NCBI GenBank assembly: GCA_000509105.1
Contig: BAIF02000026.1
Location: forward strand, 1 to 64,000
Direction of reading: 5' to 3'
DNA length: 64,000 nt
Source of the DNA: Clostridiales bacterium VE202-21
GTDB lineage: Bacteria > Bacillota > Clostridia > Lachnospirales > Lachnospiraceae
Shown: positions 18,305-26,489 of the stretch, piece by piece
How the letters are laid out: each line of letters begins with the position of its first letter
How positions within the stretch are numbered: the first letter of the stretch is position 1
Program-made: the position numbers and the translations under genes
The notes under the pieces: generated by a model
Database searches by the model: none
The model's input: the letters and a program-made list of their open reading frames with translations, nothing else
Told to the model about the DNA's origin: nothing

Positions 18305-18910
18305 ATGGGAAAAGTTGACGAAAACAAGCAGCAGAAATTAGAGGCACTGTTTAAGAGTGCGTATGACTTGTTTCTGACACAGGGGATTTCCAAGACGTCG
18401 ATCCACGATATCGTTCAGAAAGCAGGAGTGGCTAAGGGGACATTTTATCTCTATTTTAAAGACAAGTATGAGATTCGGGACAGGCTGATTGCCAAGACGG
18501 CAGGGCGGCTTTTCATGGCGGCCCACGATGCATTAGAGCAGGCTCAGATCCCGGCATTTGAAGACAAAATTATATTTATAGTAGATTATGTCCTGGATGA
18601 GATGGCGAAAAGCAGGGCGGTGCTGCGATTTATCTCTAAGAACCTGAGCTGGGGCATCTTCAGGCAGGCAATTACGAAAAATGAATCAGACGCCGAAATA
18701 GATGTCATGGGCTTCTTTCATAAAATGGTAACAGAAAATCCGGATGTAAAACTGAGGGCGCCCGAGACCATGCTTTTCCTTATTATAGAGCTTGCTAGTT
18801 CCACGTCTTACAGTACGATACTGGAGAACGACCCGATCAGTTATCAGGAGCTGAAGCCCTATCTGAATGAAAGCATCCGTGCAATTATAAGAAATCACGT
18901 GATTGAATAG
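18305..18910 (+). CDS. TetR-family transcriptional repressor
   Basis: 201 residues. The N-terminal TetR helix-turn-helix is clear (AYDLFLTQGISKTSIHDIVQ, then KAGVAKGTFYLYFKDKYEI); residues about 70-200 form the variable ligand/dimer domain. I chose the ATG at 18305 (MGKVDENKQQK) over an in-frame ATG at 18251 because homology begins there and GTGGGG lies before it. It is divergent from the MMPL exporter, and its own -35 is covered by a TGAC-N5-GTCA site. It is probably an autoregulated repressor released by an exporter substrate. Confidence 0.88.
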   Translation: MGKVDENKQQKLEALFKSAYDLFLTQGISKTSIHDIVQKAGVAKGTFYLYFKDKYEIRDRLIAKTAGRLFMAAHDALEQAQIPAFEDKIIFIVDYVLDEMAKSRAVLRFISKNLSWGIFRQAITKNESDAEIDVMGFFHKMVTENPDVKLRAPETMLFLIIELASSTSYSTILENDPISYQELKPYLNESIRAIIRNHVIE

Positions 18911-18929
18911 CCGGAATTGGCGAAAAGGC

Positions 18930-18959
18930 TTGACTTCTGTCCGCTTGCTGTGGTACAAT
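18930..18959 (+). promoter_or_regulatory. Promoter of rpmG-secE-nusG
   Basis: TTGACT (18930-18935), 18-bp spacer, TACAAT (18954-18959), about 100 bp before rpmG. Confidence 0.65.
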
Positions 18960-19062
18960 GCTCTAGCGAATGGAAGTAGGTCTTTTTTTTATGCCTAAAT
19001 TTAGATGGCTTCGCAACCATCATGTAACACGTAGTGAATAAGAAAAAAGCGAGGTGGAAGTT

Positions 19063-19212
19063 GTGCGCACAAGAATCACACTGGAATGTACAGAATGCAA
19101 GCATCGTAATTACAACATGACCAAGGATAAGAAAGCTCATCCGGACCGCATGGAGACGAAGAAGTACTGTAAGTTCTGTAAATCACACACACTGCACAAA
19201 GAAACGAAATAG
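19063..19212 (+). CDS. rpmG: 50S ribosomal protein L33
   Basis: 49-residue L33 with a GTG start after GAGGTGGAAG. It has the zinc-binding form, with Cys pairs in [10 protein letters not shown] and [11 protein letters not shown]33 sits near the ribosomal E site. It precedes secE and nusG, the usual Firmicute order. Confidence 0.95.
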   Translation: MRTRITLECTECKHRNYNMTKDKKAHPDRMETKKYCKFCKSHTLHKETK

Positions 19213-19234
19213 TCGTTGGAAGGAAGTGGATGGC

Positions 19235-19435
19235 ATGGGTGAGAAAACAGCAAAAACTCAGAAGAAGAGCTGGTTCAAAGGGCTTCAGGCAGAGTTTAAG
19301 AAAGTCATTTGGCCAGACAAAAAAACACTTGCAAAACAGACCACGGCAGTCGTTTCGGTTTCTATATTATTGGGGGTATTGATTTCGGTAATCGATGCAA
19401 TCCTAAAATATGGAATTGATCTGTTGGTTAAGTAA
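19235..19435 (+). CDS. secE: Preprotein translocase subunit SecE
   Basis: 66-residue, single-pass SecE, part of the SecYEG channel. A cytoplasmic amphipathic segment (SWFKGLQAEFKKVIWPDKKT) is followed by one transmembrane helix (about residues 37-58), the short Firmicute form. I use the ATG at 19235 with AGGAAG 8 bases upstream; an in-frame GTG at 19226 is possible. 22 bp after rpmG. Confidence 0.95.
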   Translation: MGEKTAKTQKKSWFKGLQAEFKKVIWPDKKTLAKQTTAVVSVSILLGVLISVIDAILKYGIDLLVK

Positions 19436-19460
19436 ACAGCCGCAGCAGAAAGGTGATTTT

Positions 19461-19979
19461 ATGTCAGAGGCAAAATGGTATGTAGTTCATACCTATTCCG
19501 GGTATGAGAACAAAGTAAAAGCAAATATTGATAAGGCAATTGAAAATCGTCATCTGGAAGATCAGATTCTGGAGGTCAGGGTTCCTATGCAGGAAGTGAT
19601 CGAACTGAAGAACGGTGTCCAGAAAGCCAGCCAGAAGAAGATGTTTCCGGGATACGTCATGATTCATATGATTATGAATGACGATACCTGGTATGTAGTT
19701 CGTAATACCAGAGGCGTGACCGGCTTTGTTGGTCCCGGATCCAAACCTGTTCCGCTTGAGGAAGAAGAGATGAACAGACTCGGAATCAGGCAGGAGAACG
19801 TCATCGTAGAGTTTGCAGTAGGCGATACCGTGACCGTGCTCAGCGGTGCATGGGAAGGGACTGTGGGTGTCATTCAGTCTTTGAATGAGCAGAAGCAGAG
19901 CCTGTCTATCAATGTAGAGCTGTTTGGCCGTGAGACACCGGTTGAACTCGGTTTCGCAGAAGTAAGAAAGATGGATTAA
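19461..19979 (+). CDS. nusG: Transcription termination/antitermination protein NusG
   Basis: 172-residue NusG. The N-terminal NGN domain begins KWYVVHTYSGYENKVKANI and binds RNA polymerase near the beta-prime clamp. The C-terminal KOW domain contains GDTVTVLSGAWEGTVGVI. The ATG at 19461 has AAAGGTGATTTT upstream. Standard position between secE and rplK. Confidence 0.96.
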   Translation: MSEAKWYVVHTYSGYENKVKANIDKAIENRHLEDQILEVRVPMQEVIELKNGVQKASQKKMFPGYVMIHMIMNDDTWYVVRNTRGVTGFVGPGSKPVPLEEEEMNRLGIRQENVIVEFAVGDTVTVLSGAWEGTVGVIQSLNEQKQSLSINVELFGRETPVELGFAEVRKMD

Positions 19980-19984
19980 AAACC

Positions 19985-20015
19985 GTGGGAGGGATTCAGA
20001 TCCCGCCAATACCAC
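19985..20015 (+). promoter_or_regulatory. Leader hairpin before rplK, probable L1-binding site
   Basis: The RNA can form an outer stem GTGG/CCAC and an inner stem GGGAT/ATCCC with an asymmetric internal loop (GA opposite GCCAATA), ending just before the AAGGAGGT ribosome site. A near copy lies before rplA. L1 represses its own operon by binding a 23S-like hairpin in the mRNA, so this is the expected place; the assignment is inferred. Confidence 0.5.
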
Positions 20016-20031
20016 AAGGAGGTAATTAAAA

Positions 20032-20457
20032 ATGGCAAAAAAAGTAGAAGGTTATATTAAATTACAGATTCCAGCTGGTAAAGCTACACCAGCACCACCG
20101 GTAGGTCCTGCGCTTGGACAGCACGGTGTGAATATCGTTGAATTTACAAAGCAGTTCAACGCAAGAACAGCAGACCAGGGAGACCTGATCATTCCTGTTG
20201 TTATCACAGTATACAATGACAGAAGCTTCAGCTTCGTAACAAAGACACCGCCGGCAGCAGTTCTGATCAAGAAAGCCTGCAACATCAAATCCGGTTCAGG
20301 TGTTCCGAACAAGACAAAAGTTGCGACGATCACAAAAGCTCAGTTAGAAGAGATCGCAAAGACAAAGATGCCGGACTTAAATGCTGCAACACTTGAGGCA
20401 GCTATGAGCATGGTAGCAGGAACATGCCGTTCCATGGGTGTAGTTGTTGAAGAATAG
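20032..20457 (+). CDS. rplK: 50S ribosomal protein L11
   Basis: 141-residue L11, full length. The N-terminal region contains the proline-rich [15 protein letters not shown], and the C-terminal RNA-binding domain contains [20 protein letters not shown]. It forms the GTPase-associated centre with 23S rRNA. AAGGAGG precedes the start. Confidence 0.97.
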   Translation: MAKKVEGYIKLQIPAGKATPAPPVGPALGQHGVNIVEFTKQFNARTADQGDLIIPVVITVYNDRSFSFVTKTPPAAVLIKKACNIKSGSGVPNKTKVATITKAQLEEIAKTKMPDLNAATLEAAMSMVAGTCRSMGVVVEE

Positions 20458-20509
20458 TAGATTAAGTAAGGTATTTTCGAGCTTAGTACACTTAACGAAG
20501 TTGAAATAA

Positions 20510-20539
20510 GTGGGAGGGGCACGATCCCGCCAATACCAC
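20510..20539 (+). promoter_or_regulatory. Leader hairpin before rplA, probable L1-binding site
   Basis: Second copy of the rplK leader motif: GTGGGAGGGG, then GATCCCGCCAATACCAC, directly before AAGGAGG. The outer GTGG/CCAC pair and the CCAATACCAC element are kept, while the inner loop differs. Confidence 0.5.
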
Positions 20540-20555
20540 AAGGAGGTTATTTAAG

Positions 20556-21248
20556 ATGAAACGAGGAAAAAAATATATCGAAGCTGCGAAACTGATCGAA
20601 AAGGGAAACCTGTACGAGAAGGCAGACGCAGTAGCATTAGTTAAAAAAGCAGCAGTAGCTAAATTTGACGAAACAATCGAAGCTCATATCAGAACAGGTT
20701 GTGACGGACGTCATGCAGACCAGCAGATTCGTGGTGCAGTTGTACTGCCGCACGGAACAGGTAAAAAGGTTCGTATCCTTGTATTTGCGAAAGATGCAAA
20801 AGCTGAAGAGGCGAAAGCAGCTGGAGCAGATTACGTGGGAGGCGATGAACTGATCCCGAAGATCCAGAACGAGGGATGGTTTGAATTTGATGTTGTCGTA
20901 GCTACACCTGACATGATGGGCGTTGTTGGACGTCTCGGACGTGTACTCGGACCAAAAGGTCTGATGCCTAACCCGAAGGCCGGTACAGTTACTATGGATG
21001 TAACAAAAGCCATCAACGACATCAAAGCTGGTAAGATTGAGTACAGATTGGACAAAACAAACATTATCCATGTGCCGATCGGTAAGGCATCCTTTACCGA
21101 AGAACAGTTAGCGGACAACTTCCAGACGCTTATCGATGCAATCATCAAGGCAAAACCGGCAGCTGTTAAAGGTCAGTATTTGAAGAGTGTAACACTGACA
21201 TCCACAATGGGACCTGGTGTAAAAATCAACCCAATGAAGCTTGCTTAA
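20556..21248 (+). CDS. rplA: 50S ribosomal protein L1
   Basis: 230-residue L1, full length. Visible blocks are [19 protein letters not shown] and the signature [20 protein letters not shown], followed by NPKAGTVT. It forms the mobile L1 stalk and usually represses its own operon. Followed at once by a terminator, so rplJ-rplL are not co-transcribed here, unlike the arrangement in many bacteria. Confidence 0.97.
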   Translation: MKRGKKYIEAAKLIEKGNLYEKADAVALVKKAAVAKFDETIEAHIRTGCDGRHADQQIRGAVVLPHGTGKKVRILVFAKDAKAEEAKAAGADYVGGDELIPKIQNEGWFEFDVVVATPDMMGVVGRLGRVLGPKGLMPNPKAGTVTMDVTKAINDIKAGKIEYRLDKTNIIHVPIGKASFTEEQLADNFQTLIDAIIKAKPAAVKGQYLKSVTLTSTMGPGVKINPMKLA

Positions 21249-21268
21249 TCAGAATTTGATGACATAGA

Positions 21269-21302
21269 GAAAAAAGTCCTGCCTTTTGGGCGGGACTTTT
21301 TT
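21269..21302 (+). terminator. Rho-independent terminator after rplA
   Basis: Stem AAGTCCTGCC / GGCGGGACTT with loop TTTTG, flanked by A-run and T-run on both sides. It could work in both directions, ending rplA and the convergent histidine kinase gene. Confidence 0.9.
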
Positions 21303-21321
21303 CGCGTTCGTTTTGCCTGTA

Positions 21322-22530
21322 TCAATCTGTAACGCTGTTAAGCTGAACGATAAATTTGTTCTTAGATGCTCCGTCAGTTTCCGCCCAGATGGAGCCGCTG
21401 TGTTCTTCTATGATCGATTGGGCGATGGAGAGCCCAAGTCCATAACCTGCGGAGTCTGTACCAATCCGGTAGAATTTCTGGAAGATTCTCTTCATATCTC
21501 CTGGACCGATAGGCTCTCCATAGCTTTCAACGGTAAACTGTACGTTTCGTTTGGCAGCCGTCAGTGAAACATATATCGTTGTTTCAGGGGTGGAATACTT
21601 TATTGCATTATCAATCAGGATGTCGACAACCTGTCTCAGACTTTCAGCATTTCCCAATACAGTAATATTTTCTATATAATTAAAATCTAAATTTTTTCCT
21701 AAATCGTATATAATAGGTTCATATGTAAGAATGCTGTTGCATACAAGAAAACTAAAATCCAGTTTTTCTTTATGGACCGGCAATGTTGAACTGTCCAGTT
21801 TTGCCAGCTGGAGCAGCTGCTCGATCAAGTCTTTCATCCTTAAGGATTCACTGTGAATAAAATTCAATCTTTGCCGGGAATAGTGGTCCGCCCTGTCAGA
21901 GTTTTCGTCCATATTTAGCAGCATCTCAGAATTTGACAGTATTACTGTCAGAGGTGTTTTGAGCTTATGTGAGGCATTGGCTATAAAGTCTTTTTGAGAC
22001 AAGATTGTATTCTGAACCGGTTTTGTCAATTTTTCAGATAACACAATGCTTAAGATCCCAAAGGTAAGGATTGAAATGACTCCAATGATTAACAGCTGCC
22101 AAAACTGTTTTCTCAGAAGCGATTGTTCTGTCTGTATGTCCGCAATGGCAACCCGGATGTCGGAGATGCCTATACTTTTTCTAAGAAAACGTAAATGTCC
22201 ATCAATTATGGATGATTTGGATTTGCTGGTCAATACTTCATGGACAAGCTCTCTTATATCATCTGTTGAAAGATTTTCTATGTCATTCACCAGCAGTTTT
22301 ACATTGTTTTTGTAATCTACTGTGACAACAAGTATAGGCAGGGATGTGTCCTGAACAAGCGGGGATTTATTGGAATAGGTTTTATAGATGGCTGATTCCA
22401 GCTTATCCCAGCAGCTGCTTTCTAAAGTTTCTTTGGTAGAAATAAAGATACTTACAAGTATAATAAGCAGCAGAATCGAAAATACACTCATGATAGTGGC
22501 AATGATTTGTTTACGCAGCTTTTTGATCAT
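21322..22530 (-). CDS. Sensor histidine kinase of a two-component system
   Basis: 402 residues: membrane helix 1 (about 10-31), an extracellular sensor of about 110 residues, helix 2 (about 142-163), then HisKA with the phosphorylated His in NASHKLKTPLTVI near residue 187 (HKLKTP, rather than the commoner HELKTP) and a HATPase_c domain (ILIDNAIKYS, YGLGLSIAQSII). It is co-directional with, and 35 bp after, the response regulator gene. It is divergent from a sugar ABC transporter, so the sensor may detect an extracellular glycan or a stress linked to it. Confidence 0.9.
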   Translation of the reverse strand: MIKKLRKQIIATIMSVFSILLLIILVSIFISTKETLESSCWDKLESAIYKTYSNKSPLVQDTSLPILVVTVDYKNNVKLLVNDIENLSTDDIRELVHEVLTSKSKSSIIDGHLRFLRKSIGISDIRVAIADIQTEQSLLRKQFWQLLIIGVISILTFGILSIVLSEKLTKPVQNTILSQKDFIANASHKLKTPLTVILSNSEMLLNMDENSDRADHYSRQRLNFIHSESLRMKDLIEQLLQLAKLDSSTLPVHKEKLDFSFLVCNSILTYEPIIYDLGKNLDFNYIENITVLGNAESLRQVVDILIDNAIKYSTPETTIYVSLTAAKRNVQFTVESYGEPIGPGDMKRIFQKFYRIGTDSAGYGLGLSIAQSIIEEHSGSIWAETDGASKNKFIVQLNSVTD

Positions 22531-22565
22531 GTGTCTCCTTTTATAATCTTTAGGGAATGGAATAT

Positions 22566-23237
22566 CTATCTGCTTTTTAGATAATATCCTACTTTTCTGG
22601 CGATACAGATTGTCACATTAGAAGATAATAAATGCAGCTTTCGGCGGAGAAAAGAGATGTAGGCCTCAAGATTATTATATGTCGCATCAGAGTCATAACC
22701 CCAGACTTTGTTGATGATTATGTCCTTAGAGAGTATGTTGTTTCGGTTCAGCATCAGGAGACGTAAAAGCTCATATTCCTTGGAATTTAATTTAATGCAT
22801 TTGTCACCGCATTTTAACTCATGCAGCGATGTCGAGAGCGTGATATCATCAAATGACATATCTTCATCAATGATAGGGCTCTGCCTTCTCATAATGGCAC
22901 GGAGGCAGGCGGAGAACTCCTCTGTTTCAAAAGGTTTTGTCAGATAGTAATCGGCTCCGCTGTCTAATCCGTAAATACGGTCTTTCAGATCCCCTCTTGC
23001 CGTTAACATCATGACAGGAGTTGTTATTTTTTCATTTCGGATACTTTTAAGTATTTCAAAGCCGTTCATGCCGGGGAGCATGACATCCAATACGATTGCA
23101 TCATATAAACCGCCTCTAGCATATTCAAGACCGGTGTCACCGTCAAAAACAAGATCGGCAGAATGTCCTGCTTCTCCGACCAGATCGGCGAGAGTCTGCG
23201 CCAGGGGTTTTGTATCTTCAATAATCAAAACTTTCAT
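22566..23237 (-). CDS. OmpR-family response regulator
   Basis: 223 residues: receiver domain with acidic IIEDTK and phospho-acceptor Asp in IVLDVMLPGMNGFE, conserved Thr and Lys (MLTARGD, TKPFETEE), then an OmpR/PhoB winged helix (LNSKEYELLRLLMLNRNNIL to AYISFLRRKLH). First gene of the kinase operon, divergent from the sugar importer, where a direct repeat of the OmpR type is found. Confidence 0.92.
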   Translation of the reverse strand: MKVLIIEDTKPLAQTLADLVGEAGHSADLVFDGDTGLEYARGGLYDAIVLDVMLPGMNGFEILKSIRNEKITTPVMMLTARGDLKDRIYGLDSGADYYLTKPFETEEFSACLRAIMRRQSPIIDEDMSFDDITLSTSLHELKCGDKCIKLNSKEYELLRLLMLNRNNILSKDIIINKVWGYDSDATYNNLEAYISFLRRKLHLLSSNVTICIARKVGYYLKSR

Positions 23238-23358
23238 TCAATCACCTCTAATACAATATATCTAGTAAAAAATGAAAAATCAAGAGATTGTGCAAAAAAT
23301 ATAAAAAAATCATGGGATTATTAGAAAAATAGGTTAAAGTGCAAAAAAACCTCTAGTT

Positions 23359-23386
23359 TTTAAGAGAAATTTAAGGTTTTTATATT
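23359..23386 (+). promoter_or_regulatory. OmpR/PhoB-type direct repeat and promoter of the importer operon
   Basis: TTTAAGA-GAAA-TTTAAGG, two heptamers 11 bp apart (23359-23376), just before TATATT (23381-23386), with no good -35 box. This 7-4-7 geometry is known for OmpR-family activators that replace the -35 element. The neighbouring response regulator is the natural candidate. Confidence 0.5.
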
Positions 23387-23431
23387 AAAATCCACTTAAC
23401 AAAGAAAGGAATTCTATAGGAGGAGGATATT

Positions 23432-24700
23432 ATGAAATTTAAGAAAATCAGCAGTATCTTACTAACGTGTGCAATGGTGTGTTCCTTGTTTGCAGGCTGC
23501 ACAAAACAGGAGACAAAAAAGGATGAAAGCACCAAAACAGATGAAACGAAGCTGTCGCTGTGGACTGTGTTCACAGGCTCTGACGGTGACGTTTTAAAAG
23601 AAATTATCAATGACTATAATGAGACAAATGAAGACGGGATTAAGGTAGAAGTGGATATCATGGACAACGATACTCTTCAATCAAAGCTTCCCGCAGCCAT
23701 ATCTACAGGCACTGCACCCTCGTTTATCCTGGTGGGTATTGAGTACATCCAGGAATATGTGAATAACGAGTCACTGGAAGATATCAGTGATTTTTGGGAA
23801 ACCACCAATACGAATGAAGACAATTATTATGAAAATGTGGTAGCGAAATCCTATGTGGGGGATAAATTATACGGTGTCCCGATGCAGTACAATTTGCAGT
23901 ATCTGTACTACAACAAAGATATGTTCAGAGATGCAGGATTGAATCCGGATGCTCCCCCTTCTACATTTGAAGAGCTTGAAGAGTGTGCAAAGGCATTGAC
24001 CAGTGCGGATGAAGGAAAATATGGACTGGCCATGCCGGTTGATTTTGGATATTATGTGCAGTATCTATGGGGAAATGGCGGAGATGTGATTAATACAGCC
24101 ACAAACGAAAATCTTTTGAATTCAGATGCAAATGTTGAAACACTTACCTGGCTTCAGGAATTAAAGCAGGCTGGCGTATCACCGGACGGTCTGGCTTCTG
24201 CTGAAGCAGACACGATGTTCCAGTCAGGACAGATTGCCATGTGTCTGGCGGGTCCGTGGAACATCAATATTCTCAATGATCTGGGCATGAATTATGGGAT
24301 TGCAGCCATGCCATCAGGAAGCGATGGAGCATACTCGGCAGAGGGCGGCTGTTCTTACATGATACCGAAGGGGACAGAGGATGCTGACCGGCAGGCGGTC
24401 TATAAGTTTATGGCACATTGGCTGACAGATGACGTTCTTAAGGAATGGTCAGTACGCAATGGTTTCCCGGTTTGGTCATATTCACTGCTTGAAGATAAAG
24501 ATATCAAATCGAATGAGGTATTAAACAGTGTTTCAGAGGCCTCTTCCATAGGCAGAGACTGGCATCTTGGGTACGAATATGGAACTCAGATCGATAATGA
24601 TGTTATGAAACCAATGATGGAAAATATTCTGATGGGTTCAAATGTCAAAACGGAAGTACAGGATGCTGCAGACAGACTGGATGAGATTGTTTCAAAATAA
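23432..24700 (+). CDS. ABC sugar-transporter solute-binding lipoprotein
   Basis: 422-residue family-1 extracellular solute-binding protein (CUT1 class). The lipobox is LFAGC with Cys23 for lipid anchoring, followed by a charged linker (TKQETKKDESTKTDE). The mature domain has features such as GVPMQYNLQYLYYNKDMF and AMCLAGPWNINIL. AGGAGGAGG precedes the ATG. Two permease genes and two arabinofuranosidase-type hydrolases follow, so arabino-oligosaccharides are the likely ligands. Confidence 0.9.
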   Translation: MKFKKISSILLTCAMVCSLFAGCTKQETKKDESTKTDETKLSLWTVFTGSDGDVLKEIINDYNETNEDGIKVEVDIMDNDTLQSKLPAAISTGTAPSFILVGIEYIQEYVNNESLEDISDFWETTNTNEDNYYENVVAKSYVGDKLYGVPMQYNLQYLYYNKDMFRDAGLNPDAPPSTFEELEECAKALTSADEGKYGLAMPVDFGYYVQYLWGNGGDVINTATNENLLNSDANVETLTWLQELKQAGVSPDGLASAEADTMFQSGQIAMCLAGPWNINILNDLGMNYGIAAMPSGSDGAYSAEGGCSYMIPKGTEDADRQAVYKFMAHWLTDDVLKEWSVRNGFPVWSYSLLEDKDIKSNEVLNSVSEASSIGRDWHLGYEYGTQIDNDVMKPMMENILMGSNVKTEVQDAADRLDEIVSK

Positions 24701-25653
24701 TGGCGGTTAGTGAAAGTTCTGATTTTTTCAGAACTTTCACTGCGAAAGGAGTAAAACAATATGGAGAAGACAAAAAAATAGCAGGGAAAAATCAAAAGAC
24801 GGCATATTTGTTTATTCTCCCATCCATGATTGTTCTGACTGTTTTTGTATTTGTCCCACTGGTTTCTGCATTTGTGATAAGCATGATGAATATGGACTTG
24901 TATATGAAGGACATTACATTTGCAGGTATTGGGAATTACCTGAAGATGTTTCAGGATGCCCGTGTGCTAAATGCCACAAAGAATACTCTTATATTCACTG
25001 TGATGGAAGTACCTGTACAGATATTAGTGGCATTGGTTCTGACCATGTTCATGCAGAAAAATACAAAACTGCATAAGTTTCTGAGAGCATCTTTCTATAT
25101 TCCTTATGTCTGTTCTATGACTGCGATCAGTATCTTATGGTCAATGCTGCTAAATTCCAATTCAGGGATGCTGGCATACCTGCTTAAGAAAATAGGTATC
25201 GTGATGCCCAATTTGATGTCCGACCCCACGTATGCGATGGCTGTGATCATTATGGTCACCGTTTGGAGAAATTTTGGATATACCTTGACAATCATAACTG
25301 CTGCGACTCTGGATATTCCGTATTCCTTATATGAAGCGGCGGATTTAGATGGTGCAACAGGGCTGAAAAAGTTTCTGTATATCACGATACCGTCTATAAA
25401 ACAGACCATAGGGTTTTGTGCAGTCACTACATTTATCCTTGCCTTTCAGGCTTTCGACCAAATATATGTCATGACCGGAGGCGGGCCACAGCATAAAACA
25501 GAGACATTAGTGAGTTATATTTATGACAGAGGCTTCAAAACGGAACATGATTTGGGATACGCTTCGGCAATATCTGTATACCTGTTCATTATCATAGCCA
25601 TTATTACGGTTTGTATGAGGAAATATATCAGCAGAAGGGAGGAACAGGCATGA
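24700..25653 (+). CDS. ABC sugar permease, UgpA/MalF type
   Basis: 317-residue inner-membrane permease. After a hydrophilic N-terminus of about 40 residues there are six predicted helices. The EAA loop for ATPase contact is seen as LYEAADLDGATGLKKFLYIT. Its ATG overlaps the stop of the binding-protein gene (TAATG). No ATPase gene is present, so a shared MsmX-type ATPase elsewhere is expected. Confidence 0.9.
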   Translation: MAVSESSDFFRTFTAKGVKQYGEDKKIAGKNQKTAYLFILPSMIVLTVFVFVPLVSAFVISMMNMDLYMKDITFAGIGNYLKMFQDARVLNATKNTLIFTVMEVPVQILVALVLTMFMQKNTKLHKFLRASFYIPYVCSMTAISILWSMLLNSNSGMLAYLLKKIGIVMPNLMSDPTYAMAVIIMVTVWRNFGYTLTIITAATLDIPYSLYEAADLDGATGLKKFLYITIPSIKQTIGFCAVTTFILAFQAFDQIYVMTGGGPQHKTETLVSYIYDRGFKTEHDLGYASAISVYLFIIIAIITVCMRKYISRREEQA

Positions 25654-26477
25654 AGAAAAAGGGAAGGATATTTGGGGTAACCGGTAATGTGATTTTATGT
25701 ATCGTTGCCCTCCTTGTGTTCATTCCGCTGCTATGGCTGGTAGTTTCTTCTTTTAAGTCTGATGCAGATGTCATCAGATGGCCGCCTGCTTTTCTGCCGG
25801 AGGAATGGCTGACTTCTCAGTATGAATACGTGGTAGAGGCGATTCCCATATTGAGTATGCTGAAGAATACCGTTGTTTTTGCGGGCAGCGTGACATTGAT
25901 CAGCCTGCTGTTTGATTCACTGGCAGCTTACGCTTTTGCCAGAATGGAGTTCAGAGGGAAAAACGTACTGTTCACGATAATCTTATTAACGATGATGGTG
26001 CCGTTTCAGATTATTATGATTCCTTTATACATAGAAGAATACAAGCTGGGAATTCTTGACACTTTGCTGGGTCTTATACTGCCAAGGGCATCCGGTGCCT
26101 ATGGAATCTATATGCTGACTTCATTTTTTTCCAGGATTCCGAAATCTTTGGAAGAAGCCGCAAGGCTAGACGGGCTGAACAACCTGCAGATTTACAGACG
26201 TATTGTAATACCGCTGTCAAAACCAGCGTTGATCAGTCTGGGAATCTATCATTTTATGAATAACTGGAATGACCTTTTGTACCCGATGATGCTGACGAGT
26301 TCAGTAGAAAACAGAACGCTGTCGGCCGGCCTGGCAGTACTTGTAGGAAGCAATTCCATCAAATATGGTCCTACATTGGCTGCGACAGTAATCTCTATCT
26401 TCCCGCTGCTATTATTGTTTTTATTTGGACAGAGGTTTTTTATTGAAGGCATTGCTGCTTCGGGAGTTAAGGAATAG
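25650..26477 (+). CDS. ABC sugar permease, UgpE/MalG type
   Basis: 275-residue second permease with six helices and the EAA loop LEEAARLDGLNNLQIYRRIV. The ATG at 25650 overlaps the previous stop (ATGA) and has GGAGGAACAGGC before it. The C-terminus GQRFFIEGIAASGVKE is typical of CUT1 permeases. Confidence 0.92.
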   Translation: MKKKGRIFGVTGNVILCIVALLVFIPLLWLVVSSFKSDADVIRWPPAFLPEEWLTSQYEYVVEAIPILSMLKNTVVFAGSVTLISLLFDSLAAYAFARMEFRGKNVLFTIILLTMMVPFQIIMIPLYIEEYKLGILDTLLGLILPRASGAYGIYMLTSFFSRIPKSLEEAARLDGLNNLQIYRRIVIPLSKPALISLGIYHFMNNWNDLLYPMMLTSSVENRTLSAGLAVLVGSNSIKYGPTLAATVISIFPLLLLFLFGQRFFIEGIAASGVKE

Positions 26478-26489
26478 GGGGAGGAAAAT

